Origin: Cornus controversa
Lineage: Eukaryota; Streptophyta; Magnoliopsida; Cornales; Cornaceae
DNA: 64,000 bases
Reading direction: 5' to 3'
Assembly: GCA_026545225.1 (NCBI GenBank)
Contig: CM048853.1
Span: forward strand, 54,517,755-54,581,754
Shown: one piece after another, positions 42,337 to 54,364 of the stretch
Position numbering within the stretch: the stretch's first letter is position 1
Layout: every line of letters starts with the position of its first letter
Position numbers and translations under genes: made by a program
Notes under the pieces: generated by a model
The model's input: the letters and a program-made list of their open reading frames with translations, nothing else
Databases searched by the model: none
Told to the model about the DNA's origin: nothing

Positions 42337-45300
42337 TCATTCGAGTACACCTGTACTTGTTGCACCATTAACCAAATCGCTATCTAGATCGTCAAAGGGT
42401 TCACGATCTGTAAGGAAGTGACTGTCCTCTATGGGCTTATAATTATTTCCCCTCCATACAACAATCTGCTCTTTCTCAAATGTGACCAGGAGACAAGGCA
42501 CCAAGTCCTGTATCATTTCATAAAGAATTAGAACATCATTATAGTTTGCAAAGGACAACACCAAGAAAGAAAATGAACCAAAGAAGTTAAGGGAAAGAAC
42601 TTCTTTCCTCTTTCCTTTTCTCTATTTACAATAAATCTTTTAAACCCTTTCATTATATAAGCAATTAAATCTTCAGTAGCAGCAATATAAGAAATTAAGC
42701 CAAGTGGTTCTCTTCATTGACCAAAAAGCTACACGCATGATGGCAAGTGACTTCAACTGAACTGAGTGAATCCATTTTAAATTTCAGTAGGTTGGAAGTC
42801 ATAGAGGACAAGATGAAAAGTGGTCACTGTAAACACCAGACTGGACATGCAAGGAGTACCATGAATCAGGAGGAAAAAGCTATGATGAGGTAAAGAAGGC
42901 CGAAAACTTAAGAGTCAGAGGTGGTGAGAACAAAAATAATATACCAAGAGTCTATGACTTAAGATACAGCATTGAATAATTTCCGTAGCCATAATCAGGT
43001 ATCGGATGTTAGGCTTAACAAGGGTTGCATATAATCAATCTGTTGAAGTTCACACTGCAAGTACTATTGTCTGTTTAGGATGTATTCTCTCTCCTTGAAG
43101 TATAAGTTTAACAAACCATGTATCCACCATGAATTTTATGTAAAATTAGAAAAAATAAAATCTTAAATCATCACTTGTCGAAAACATTTCCGTTGAAGTG
43201 CAATATCACGCACATATGTTTCTATGCTTTGTCGTAGTTGCAGTTAGAAAAGGAAGGTGGGGTGTCCTTTCAATAATGAATGAGGGAAAAAAATGCATTG
43301 AATTGAAATCAGCGAAGTGTCAGCTCCTAGTTCTTGGATTGGCAAACCATGTTCTACCACATCTTTCCCCAAATCATGTTAGTTCTAGTCTTACTCTTCC
43401 CCAAGCATTACCCTCAATAATGATCAGGTCACATTTTTTTTTCCTCCCAAAATTGTTGTAGCTTTTGGCCGTTGTTGCACTTAACTAATCCATCTTAATC
43501 GTTTTTTATCTCATTTTATTTCCAATTGCTAAAAAAAGGGAAGAAGATGCACATGCAATGAAGATTAAAAAAAAAACTCAAGACACTGTAAAAGTTCCCT
43601 TTGATGTGTAAAAACTTCAACTGCACCACCGACTAAATGCAATCTAGAATCACTTGATATGGGGAGCCTATGATATTTTAATTTAAAAAAGACACTCTCC
43701 CTCCACACCCCCTCCCGGGTGATATTTTAATTTAAAAAAGGCTCTCTCTCTCTCCCCCCTGCCCTATTGCAGTCTGCAGAAAACACACAAGTACTATTTT
43801 TCTTTAATTGTTAAAACATATAATAAGCTACAAATAAGAGCATCAGGTAACACAATTTTCATATTGGTAAATAAGAAACCTTCCACAGAGCATGATTAAA
43901 TGACCAAGTTAATGTTCTACCCTCAGTTTGCAGCCAATTTTCTTGTAGTCACTCTTTTCAAGACCTTTGCAGTCTATCCGGACCAACTCATCTGTGAGAA
44001 AAGCATCTCGAACCATGGGTACAAGACTGCCATAATAACCATTTTTAGCTGCAGTTGCAACTTGTGTTAGATACCATACAAATAGATGGTACTGGAAACT
44101 ACTAAATAGAAAGAAAGTCTACCGAGTTTTGTTAAGGCAGAAACAGCAAGTCCTCTCTTTCTCATTTCCTTTGTTTCCTCAATGCTCAGGCCATCAATGG
44201 TAGTTTTGATAAGCCTTGGATATACGGGCTCGTGGGGCCTCCACAGCATTAATGGAATCACAGGCCTCTTCTTGGGGTTGTAATTCCTACCTCTGTACAG
44301 TACCAGTAGGCCACCATGCCTATGGATAATCTTACCGAATGTCTTATCCTGGAATATGCGGATAAACTTTGATCACATGGCAAATCTCAGAGCCAGTTAC
44401 ATAAAAAAAATAATTGAAATCATATGATTTGAAAAAGAAAAATATGTAATAGATGCTAAAATTTGTTAACACAAATCCACGGGTAGAAGTACACTATAAC
44501 AGGGTGCACAAAATTCAACATACTCAAGTACAATACAAGCATGAACTGCCTTCCGAAAAGGAATGCCTCTATGCACTATCCTTTTACAAAAAAATCACTA
44601 AGATGTGATGAAATAAAATAAATAAAAAGGAGCTGCTGCAAGTTTTGAGGAAATAGAATACCTCTAGCTGAGTGCACACGTTTTTCATATCAACAGTGGG
44701 TACACCCATACACTTTATCCTGACTGCTTCAGCATGTTTCCAATGATTATGAATATCATTCAACATGTTGTGTGTTAACCCATCCCTCCCTACAAAGGAA
44801 CACATGAATGCCAAAAGTGAAAGAAAAATGTGTGTGTGTATATATACATATATATAGAGAGAAGGAGATCTATGGAGAACTACTGGACCATTCTGTTTAA
44901 TAAAAGTGAAAGCAGCAACTTGGGCTTTTGAGACTCATTAACGTCCTAAAAGTGTATTCTTTCGAAACATCTAATAAGATCATTCCTAGCAATACTTGCC
45001 AACAGAAGAAACATGTACACTGAGTTATTTGACTGATGTTTTTTTTTTGCTAAACCAGTGACATTATGAAATATTACAGTTGAATGATCCTAAACTACCA
45101 AATACTTCTTAGCTCTAAATAAACAATAATTTTTTAAACACATAAAAGCTTCCCATCAGAGTAAAAAAATTACATTTTGGCAGTCTTCGCTACCTCAATT
45201 ACAGATGATTGACCAAAAACTCATGAACAAAATCAAATTTCCTCCCAAGTTCTTCAGTCTATCGAAACTCATTATCCAATAATCAAATTTATACCGCATA

Positions 45301-45916
45301 CCAAAATAATAAAAAACACTACAAAACCAAAATTATAAATCTTCATACCCAGATTAATCTGCCGCTTTGTTCTATGCCTCTGACACCTCTCCACAAGCGC
45401 TTTCCTCTCGGCATTCGTCAACGGCTCCCCAAGAACTCTCTCTCTCATCGCCTTCCTCTTCTCCTCCAACTTCGGGTCCTCCTTCCCATCCTCCACGGAC
45501 CCCACTCGCGGGCTCACCGCCGGAGCACAAACCCCAGTCCACGCACGGTCCACCCGGTCCGGTCCGAACGGCGAGTACTTTGGCTCACGTAGCCCAATTG
45601 GCCTCACCGCCGGATTGCTTTCTGTGTAACTGTACCGAAAATCGAACGGCAGGTTCGAGCGCAGCGGCTTCTCGCCCGCCCGGTCGAGCGACGACGGCGG
45701 ACGATACGGAGGCTTTTGCTTCTTTGTGTTATTGTTTTCGGCTAGGGTTTTGGAGTTATGGTTAGGGTGGAGAGAGAGAGGAGGCTTGAAGGAGTACTTT
45801 TCGTGGAGGCTTGAAGAAGTAGGGATGGTGGAAGAGGAAAAGAGGCGATGGTGAATGGAGGAGAGAGAAAGAAGGGCTCGTTTTCGCCGGAGGATTCCAT
45901 TGACGGAGATGAACAT
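42337..45916 (-). CDS. mCSF1: mitochondrial CAF-like splicing factor with two CRM domains, 5 exons, complete
   Basis: Exons: 45916-45349, 44789-44662, 44348-44123, 44048-43921, 42507-42337, giving 406 aa with all GT-AG joins in frame. The N-terminus ([20 protein letters not shown]) is Arg/Ser-rich and lacks acidic residues, as in mitochondrial targeting peptides. A conserved [12 protein letters not shown] block follows. The first CRM domain lies at about 165-272 ([30 protein letters not shown]). [12 protein letters not shown] linker leads to a second CRM domain at about 292-375 ([29 protein letters not shown]). CRM proteins bind group II introns, and the remembered plant relative (Arabidopsis At4g31010, mCSF1) acts in mitochondrial splicing. 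The choice of mitochondrial over chloroplast CAF is inferred from sequence resemblance. Confidence 0.93.
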
Positions 45917-46900
45917 TTTGTTAAACAGAGGTTTTGTGCCTTGAGGTTTATAAGAATTATAAATGGAGAAAAAAAATGAGATTAGAGAGAGGTTTTTTTT
46001 TTTTTTAATCTTGTCTAAATCAATGGCTATGCTTATTTTGTCACGAAAAATAATTCACATACCCAATATAGTTCCTTTTATGCCACTGTGTGAGAATACA
46101 ATAATAATATGTATCGAAATTTAGGATGGTAAATGTATTGACTTGAGTTGAGCTCTTGAAACTATTTGAATTTGACTTGTTCATTTGTGACTTTAACTTA
46201 AACTCGGTTCGTTCATTTGTGACTTTAGCATGAACTCAACTTAGTATCGTAAAGAGTTAAAAACTAAGTTTGGACTTGACTTATCATTATTTTAAAAAAA
46301 ATTTGCTTGACTAGTTAGAATTCCACCAAAAAAGATGAACATTTTGTGCAACTGAGATTTTGTACCTCAGGTTTACAAGAATTACAAATGAAAGAGAGAA
46401 AAATGAAATAAGAGAGCTATTTTAAAAAAATAAATAAATAAATAACTCAATGACCTTGCTTATGGTGAATTGATGATACATTCTATTCCAATTTTGTAAA
46501 TAAATGGAGGTGTACTAAATTTTAGCTTGATTTGAGTTTATGTAAGAAATTCAGGTTAGTTATTATGGATAATCATTTTTCATTATTTGGAATATTATAA
46601 TTTTTTAAACTACTTTTAAATCTAGACTCATTTTGAATCATCTCGATTTTAAATTTTATTTTCTCATGATAAATAATTCATATACCAAATATACTCCGGT
46701 TCTTTCTATGCGACTTTGTGATAATCATATGGACTCTAGGATTGCAAAATGAACTGAGTCGAGCAAACTTGAGTCTATTTGGACTCGGCACATTCATTTG
46801 TGGGTTCAACTTTAACTCAGATCGGTATCGTAACGAGCTCGAAAAGCCAAGTTCGAACTCGGCTCATCATTATTTTGAAAAACTCTGACTTGACTCGTTT
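45891..46900 (-). repeat. tandem duplication of the mCSF1-like promoter and first codons
   Basis: The gene start and upstream DNA (45,891-46,316) are repeated at an offset of 426 bp, from 46,317 onward. The second copy includes the start codon (A of ATG at 46,342) and about nine diverged codons, followed by a stop. A segment of about 196 bp (roughly 46,465-46,660) has been added inside it. Matching words include GAACATTTTGT, TAATTCA(C/T)ATACC and CATTCATTTGTG-type sequence. The TATA-like TTTATA near 45,948 reads TTTACA in the second copy. Confidence 0.8.
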
Positions 46901-47765
46901 ACTAACAAAAATCGTTCAGACTCAATTTGAGCTCGTGTTCAAAATCGTTTTGACTTCTTCACGAGCTTACGTTCATAAACCTGTACTAGCTTATGTTTAT
47001 GAACGTGTTCACGAGCTTTATACAAGTCTGTGTCCACAAACATATACGAGCTTATATTTACGAGTCAAATCTAATACCCTTTAGAAATCAAGTTTAACTC
47101 ATTTACTTAACAAACGAGCCCAAGCTACATCTTAAAAGAACTGAGCCCCAGCTTTTCATGAACACCTAAGTTCAGCCCCGCGTGATCCCACCACATTATT
47201 GTGGTAGGACTTGCCTTTTGACTAAGTATTGGTTGTCGCAATTTCACATCTTGTAACATGTAAGTTTTTCATTGAGTCATTATCATACAAGCCAGTTTTC
47301 ATATGATTTTTTCTTTATTATTCAACTTTTCTAGGATTTTAATAATTTTAGCATAGATGTAGACAGTTTCATTATCATTAACATTATTAAGTTGAGAAAA
47401 TAAAAGAAGGGAAATGATATTACACCCTTTGTTAAAAAGAAGATAATGGTAAATCTTTAGGAAGGAGCATTGTGTTTTTCACTTTATTATATTAGATATA
47501 ATGTTAACTTTGTCTTTGTTGTTTGGATAAGGCAATAACATGAATTCCCCCATTTTACTAGCTAATTAGCATTCTGAATTCACACATTACAATAAGCTAG
47601 CTGTTCTCAAACTCTGCAGTTTACTAGACAAAATATAGTCAGTTAACAAATGACTCCAAGACTGTAGCCTAGTGTACTTCTTCACCTTTCACATTTCACA
47701 GTAGAAGGTCCAAGATGGACAAGTGGGTGCGTGTGTTATTTACCAAGATATAAGGGAAGGAAAAA

Positions 47766-47897
47766 ATGCCTCCATTGATCCTCTTATTAGTTCTGGAATT
47801 ACTGATGATCTCCATATTCTGCTATGAAAGAGTACATGGTGGTGAAAGCCAATCAGAGGGCAAGCAGGAAATTCTTTTGGGTTCAAAGTCCTCATAG
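47766..47897 (+). CDS. short signal-peptide-like reading frame (uncertain)
   Basis: This is a 43-codon frame from an ATG in good context (AAAAAATGCC). It has a strongly hydrophobic start (MPPLILLLVLELLMISIFC) followed by a polar tail ending KQEILLGSKSS. It resembles a secreted peptide precursor, or a lost first exon of such a gene. The last 12 codons overlap the first copy of a perfect 51-bp duplication. No family was recognised and it may be chance. Confidence 0.25.
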   Translation: MPPLILLLVLELLMISIFCYERVHGGESQSEGKQEILLGSKSS

Positions 47898-47962
47898 TCA
47901 GGTCTCATGAACAAGCAGGAAATTCTTTTGGGTTCAAAGTCCTCATAGTCAGGTCTCATGAA
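47861..47962. repeat. perfect 51-bp tandem duplication
   Basis: Positions 47,861-47,911 and 47,912-47,962 are identical (from CAAGCAGGAAATTC to GTCTCATGAA). The exact match points to a recent event or an assembly artefact. Confidence 0.95.
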
Positions 47963-49030
47963 CAAGAACAGAGAGTTCAGCTAATACAGTATATAGTAGG
48001 GATCATAAATATTTGATCAAAGGTAGACATGAAGACAAAGTTATCTAAGAAGTTAAATGTAGGAAATTTTCATCAACCAGTTGTTATGGTACCAAGTCTC
48101 CAGCAGCCTTCAAATTCAAAGATCTTTTGTGTCTTTCAAAAAGGAAGGCTAAACAGAATTAAACAATTTCCATCCTTCGGATTTCTTTGTCCGTTTAACA
48201 AACCAGTTCATGCTAATAAGAGGAAATCTTTGAACAAGTTCTTGAAAAGCCATAGATGCATTAAAACTCAACACAAGCAATATCAGAATCGAAAAAGTTC
48301 AGTCAATTACTTGTGTGTGTATATATACATATATATACATGCCTTCAAAAAGTTGGGATTTCCTAAATTATTGGTTTTCAAGTTCTGTTCATTTTCCTCT
48401 AGTTTTTTCACAATCAACCAGAAGGCAATTATTTCTGAAGTGGAACTCATTTGTGTTTAATTAACAGCTTTCCTTAAGAAACTTTTAACTGTTCTGATGA
48501 CCACTATGACACACAAAGAGCATGACTTGAATTGGACTTCAAGTAAGGGTTCTTGATGTAATGGGCTCCTTGTTTACAAGCCATTTCTGCAATCAATGTG
48601 ATAATGATATCAGAAATGTTAGTATCAGACTCATTGGGGATTATCAAACAATTTGCCTACTATAATCTGTAGATTAGTCTTCAGATTAAAATAATGGGGG
48701 ATGTGCATGGTGGCCCCCTATTTGTTAGACAGGTCCATCATGTATCCTCAATATTGCAGTGGGAAGTTATGTGCTTTACAACAAAAATATCAAACAGAAA
48801 CATTGACAATTGCAAGTGTTGCAGAAAGTTTCTTCCAAAAGCTAGAAGGGAAAATCTTAGCTATATGGATCATTGACAAAGAGTGCAAAACAACCAAAAT
48901 TTAATTATCTTCCTTCTACGGTTTCCTCATCGAAACACTCAACAACTAGAGTTAAGAAGTTAAGGTAAAGTTTCTTATTCTTATCTTTTCTGTTATTGAT
49001 ATTTTTGTTTCTTCTAATCCTTCTTGGCTT
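47963..49030. other. upstream region of the subtilase gene
   Basis: There is an open stretch of 143 codons (48,029-48,460), but its tail crosses a GT/TA microsatellite (about 48,311-48,340) and no motif is recognised. I treat it as non-coding. The remainder shows no gene and probably includes the promoter of the gene starting at 49,097. Confidence 0.35.
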
Positions 49031-49036
49031 ACTTTC

Positions 49037-49044
49037 TATATATA
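49037..49044 (+). promoter_or_regulatory. TATA box of the subtilase gene
   Basis: CTATATATAG (TATATATA core at 49,037-49,044) lies 53 bp before the start codon. This spacing would give a leader of about 20-25 nt. It is predicted from sequence only. Confidence 0.55.
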
Positions 49045-49096
49045 GAGAAGAGTACCTGCATATAGTTCATTACAAAGATATATAGCTCCTGCAAGC

Positions 49097-52002
49097 ATGT
49101 TGAAAGAGAGATATATCAATTCCTTTCCAATCCTTTCTTGTTTTTTTTCTCTTGTCTTGACAGGTCTTGTAGCTGTAAATGGAGATGTGCAAAAGGTGTG
49201 ACTAAGTTTTAGCTTCTATTAATTCCTTACATAGTATTATCTAATATCATGACAATTAATTTCATTGAATATAACTTGCAGGAGTTTTATATTGTTTTTA
49301 TGAGAGATCATCCAGTTAATGAAGAGACTGTGCTTCAGTCTCACATGGATGTCCTCTCAACCTTGAAGGGAAGGTCAGTTGAATCCCTCTCCCCTCTATG
49401 CTCTCTATCCTTGTAGGCTTGTATACATACACATACATATATGTGTGCACATCATCTATAGTTATGCATATGGTGACTAACTTATATATGTATATGTAAG
49501 CCTGTTTGTATTCATGTAAAAAATGTTTCTTGACAAATAGAGTTTGTTCATAATGAAACAGTGATCTTGAGGCTAAGAAGTCCCTTGTTTATAGCTATAC
49601 AAAAATCTTCAATGCGTTTGCTGCAAAGCTATCTCAAGATGAAGCAAACAAATTATCCAGTATGTATTGTCTATTGATATTTGATCATGTTTAATTATAA
49701 ATCGTGATCGTATTTAAACTCATTGAAGCTATTGATGTGAACTCATAGGCATGGATGAAGTGCTTTCTGTTTTCCTTAATAAGTACCACAAGCTACACAC
49801 AACTAAATCATGGGAATTCGTCGGATTACCTGCAACAGCAAGAAGAAATTTGAAAATGGAGAGCAATATTATTGTGGCTCTATTAGATACAGGTTCAATA
49901 GTTCTGTTCTATTTTAACCTTACTTTTATTTCTTTTCTTTTTTAATTTGATGAACAATTTATCAAGCACTTGTATAATCCGAGAACAATCACACCATTGG
50001 CTTGCCAGGTATTACTCCACAGTCAGAGAGCTTTAAAGATAATGGATTTGGCCCTCCACCCGCGAAATGGAAAGGAAGTTGTGGCCACTTTGCTAATTTT
50101 TCAGGATGCAACAAGTAAATTGATGTCCTTTTCAGATATGGTTTTCATTTCAAAGCACTAATCAACTAAGTTCAAAGCACTATGTGACTGAACTTTTCTT
50201 TTGCTCTTGGTGAGGTAGAATATATCAAACACTCAATCATTACTATGCAAAGTGGAGATATGGTTAAAATGTTAATGACAGAAGCTATAAAACATGCTTG
50301 CAATTGCACATAGTAATAATTCAATTGAAAGGTGTTTGATAAAATTATGATCATTACTATTATATTAACTACATACCTAAGAACTCCCAAAATTAATCAC
50401 AGTTGATGACAGTAACTTTTTCATGCACGGCCAAGTTAGATGGTGGACATGTAAAATATACACAAAAACCAAACAACACCTAAGGGCTTCTGAGCTCAAC
50501 AAATTGAAAGGGTTTATAGGGACTGTATCTATATCTATTTCTGTGCTTTCATCATGTAAAAAGAATGGCTTGATTAAACTCTTATGTTCTTTTTGGTCAC
50601 CTTGATAAATTGTGCTCTTAAAGCAAGATCATAGGGGCCAAATACTTCAAGCTGGACCAAAATCGAGACCCAAATGACATATTATCTCCGGTAGATGTGG
50701 AAGGCCATGGGACTCACACATCCTCAACCCTAGCTGGAAATATAGTCACGAATGCAAACCTATATGGGCTTGCTAGAGGGACAGCTCGGGGGGCAGTGCC
50801 ATCTGCGAGGGTGGCTGCGTACAAAGTGTGTTGGGCTAGCACTGGTTGTGCAGACATGGACATTCTTGCTGCCTTTGAAGCCGCTATTCATGACGGTGTT
50901 GATGTTATATCCATCTCCATTGGTGGCCTAATGGCTGATTATGTGACAGACTCTATAGCAATAGGGTCATTTCATGCCATGAAAAATGGGATCATCACTG
51001 TTGCTTCTGCTGGAAATGATGGGCCAAACCTGGGTACTGTGGCCAACAACGCGCCATGGATTTTAACCGTGGCAGCAAGCGGTATTGATCGGCAGTTCAG
51101 AAGCAAAATTGTGTTGGGCAATGGAAAGACCACCTCAGTAAGTATTATATATATGTATATATGCTTAATTACAGGGTGGTTGAGATTTATAATGATGCCA
51201 TTTTTGCCATTACTTGACACTAACTCTATATGGTGTATACAAAAATTCCATAAGAATTTTCATAGTTACACTAAGGTTGATGGTGATCATGTACATATTT
51301 GGTGACTAAAAATGGTTCCACCCACCAACAATTTGCTACATAGAGGGAGATTATATGTATATATATAGGTACTTGTATGGCGAATTGATTGGAAATAATG
51401 CATGAGTAATACAGGGAGTTGGAGTGAGCACATTTGATCCGAAACAAAAAACATACCCACTTGTCAGTGGGGCTGATGTAGCCAGTACTTCTTCAAGCAA
51501 GGACAGTGCAAGGTACTACTTAATTTGTTTGACCATTATAAGCTTTCTAGAGAGGGAAATGATTTGTAGTCCGACAATTGAACAACTCCGAATGTTGTTA
51601 TGTGGGTGGGAGGCGAAGGCTCACCAATGTTAGTGGGGGACCCATGCCCCCTCACATAAAAGCGGTCGGAGTTGTCCAAATGTCGGACTCTCTGTCAACA
51701 CTTCTAAAAATGAATTTTTTCTTGTGAAAGAACTATTTTAACTTAGAAGATGTTGTTGCACACTATGATTACAGTTTTTGTTTGGAGAACTCAATGGACC
51801 CTATGAAGGTAAAGGGAAAGCTTGTCCACTGCAAGCTAGGAACCTGGGGTGCTGATTCTGTTATTAAAGGTATTGGAGGGGTTGGTACTATCATTGAAAG
51901 TGATGTGTTCCTTGACGCTGCCCAAATTTTTATGGCACCAGCAACAATGGTGAATGACACAGTAGGTGCAACCATTAGTGAATATATACACTCCACAAGG
52001 TA

Positions 52003-52038
<36 letters not shown>

Positions 52039-53284
52039 TAACCATATTGTAGGCTGTTTTAATTACCAAAGATCAGCACTATATAGATCAGAATATAAAA
52101 GTTAAATTACTTGATCCATCAAATATATGAATATTGACCATCTTGTATTCAATTTAGATCACCATCTGCAGTGATATACAAGTCCAAAGAAGTTAAGATC
52201 CCAGCTCCTTTTATTGCTTCATTTTCATCCAGGGGTCCTAATCCAGGATCAAAACACATTCTCAAGGTATTTGAGTGTGTGTGGGTTTAATGTTTCACCT
52301 TTAATTATATGATCACCAACTATATAGTTGATCATTAAACCTGTTTCTTTGATGTAAATGAAACAGCCTGATATTGCAGCACCAGGCATTGACATCTTGG
52401 CTTCATACACTCCTTTTAAGTCTCTCACCGGGTTGAAAGGCGACACCCAATATTCAGATTTCACTCTCATGTCTGGGACTTCCATGGCATGCCCACACGT
52501 TGGCGGGGTAGCTGCATATGTCAAGTCATTCCACCCAAATTGGTCTCCGGCTGCAATCAGATCCGCCATCATGACCACCGGTACAAAAAGCAATCAACCT
52601 TCTCTTTTCTTGAATTAATCATATAACCATATTAGTACTTAAAGAATAATGACTTATAATCTTGAAGTTATAGCTAGTAATGTGTTTAATTATATAACTT
52701 TCTTGCTATTGTAATGTTTGTATATCAAAGCTACACCTATCAGCTCAAGGATGAACAATGATGCTGAATTTGCCTATGGTGTGGGTCAAGTGAACCCGAG
52801 AAGAGCACTGAGCCCAGGCTTAGTCTACGACATGGATGAGATGTCATACGTTCAGTTCCTATGCCATGAAGGCTATAACAGATCCGATATAGCCATTTTA
52901 GCAGGTTCAAAGTCAGTCAATTGCTCTGCATTGCTTCCTGGAATTGGTAATGATGCTCTCAACTATCCCACTATGCAACTTCCATTGAAAGGCAATAAAG
53001 AGCCAAGATCAGCAGTTTTTCAAAGGACAGTCACTAATGTAGGTCCTGCTCAATCCATCTACAATGCCACCATTAGAGCCCCCAAAGGAGTGGAGATTAT
53101 TGTTAAGCCTATGAGTCTCTCCTTCTCTAGTGCTTCACAGAGGCAGAGCTTCAAGGTTGTGGTGAAGGTGAAACCAATGTCAAGTACAAAGACGATCATT
53201 TCAGGTTCACTCATATGGAGAAGCACTCGGCACATTGTTAGGAGTCCAATTGTTATTTATTTTCCAGAAGATATGGATATGTAA
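49097..53284 (+). CDS. SBT4.14: subtilisin-like protease, XSP1/SBT4.14 type, 11 exons, complete
   Basis: Exons: 49097-49195, 49282-49373, 49562-49659, 49749-49892, 50009-50114, 50624-51137, 51415-51512, 51775-51999, 52158-52266, 52367-52580, 52731-53284. All joins keep frame and give 750 aa, a normal subtilase size. A signal peptide (hydrophobic about 9-28) is followed by an I9 inhibitor propeptide (34-115) ending before HTTKSWEF. The S8 domain follows, with catalytic Asp143 (LLDTG), His208 (GHGTHTSS), oxyanion Asn311 (SAGNDGP) and Ser534 (GTSMACPH). A PA insert lies at about 355-460 and a C-terminal Fn3-like domain at about 650-745. All catalytic residues are intact, so an active secreted serine protease is expected. 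Strong resemblance throughout to remembered Arabidopsis xylem serine peptidase 1 (XSP1) supports the name. Confidence 0.95.
52003..52035. repeat. (GT)n microsatellite in a subtilase intron
   Basis: About 32 bp of GT repeats, starting three bases after the donor site of exon 8. Such tracts next to donors can affect splicing, but nothing here shows that it does. Confidence 0.9.
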
Positions 53285-53467
53285 AAATGAGTGAATTAGG
53301 AGCCAAATGCATGAACAATGAGCAATATGGAAGATGCATGCATGCTCCAACATCATGTGTTATATGGAATGTGCGTGTATACATATATAAGCTACTATAC
53401 TTTTGTAACATGGCAAGACAACAAGCTATTGTAAAACTTGTGTATGGTTTTGAAAATATGTATTTTC

Positions 53468-53473
53468 AATAAA
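53468..53473 (+). terminator. polyadenylation signal of the subtilase gene
   Basis: A canonical AATAAA lies 184 bp after the stop codon in an AT-rich 3' region, a usual plant 3' UTR length. Confidence 0.55.
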
Positions 53474-53539
53474 CAAGGGTATTTGAACCCTTTAGGTTAT
53501 TAGTACCCACATATATCAAGTTAGTGTGAATCTTTTTTA

Positions 53540-53880
53540 TAGCCTCTTCACATGTGGAGGTAAGGTTGCGTACATTTGATTCTCTTTAAACCCTGCAATG
53601 ACGGAAGTCTCGTGCACTGAGTTAACCCTTTTAGGTCCAAAGGAAAGAATCTAACATGGTACCTCCATTTCATAAGTTAACCCTTTTAGGTCCAAAGAAA
53701 AGAATCTAACCTGCGACCTTCATTTCATAAAGAATTGCGTTCATTCTATTCCTTGGAGTCCACGCAATGATGAGACTCTCGTGCACTGAGTTAATCCTTT
53801 TAAGTCCAAAGGAAAGAATCTAACCAGTGACCTCCATTTCATGAAACATTGCATTCATTCTATCTTTGCAAATACTTGTA
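53540..53880. repeat. Au-SINE-like fragments with internal tandem copies
   Basis: GTGGAGGTAAGGTTGCGTAC and TCTCGTGCACTGAGTTAACC resemble the 3' part of plant Au-type SINEs. The segment GAGTTAA(C/T)CCTTTTA(G/A)GTCCAAAG plus GAATCTAAC and CCTCCATTTCAT recurs three times (about 53,620, 53,675 and 53,786). These are decayed copies just after the subtilase gene. Confidence 0.55.
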
Positions 53881-54364
53881 AACAAGCATAAAATGAATGC
53901 ACTCAACTGTGCAACCTTGGGTAGGCCAAGCCCTAATGCACCTCACTAAATGTAATCATGCATTAGACAGTTGATATGAGTGAACCTGTATTCTCCAGTG
54001 CACTGAATTTTCAACCACATGATTGCTCGAAGTTTGAAGCATTGCATATCAAAAGGACTGCACTTGCAAGATCTAACTTGTCCACATTGATTAGACCGTT
54101 GATATCAGTGTTCTATAACACACATGATAGAAGAAAATTACCATTTATCATCAAAAAGGCATAAAAAACTCTATGAACTAGAAAATGGTTCTCCAAACAT
54201 TAATGGAGCAAGAAATAAATAATTGACTTATCATTTGCAGCAGATTGGAAACAACATGCCATCTGTTTGTTTACATAAAAATTTAATAAAATATAAGGCA
54301 ACAGTAAAAACTAAAAGAGAAACAACCAGAGTGATGAGCAGGAGGGTAGTTTCTTTCATTTCTA

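Noticed and set aside
45367-45765. Plus-strand open frame of 132 codons, Pro/Ser/Thr-rich
   Set aside because: It is the antisense of exon 1 of the mCSF1-like gene and has no support of its own.
48029-48460. Open frame of 143 codons upstream of the subtilase gene
   Set aside because: No domain or recognisable similarity. Its last third reads through a GT/TA microsatellite and an AT-rich stretch, and no splice or promoter context supports it.
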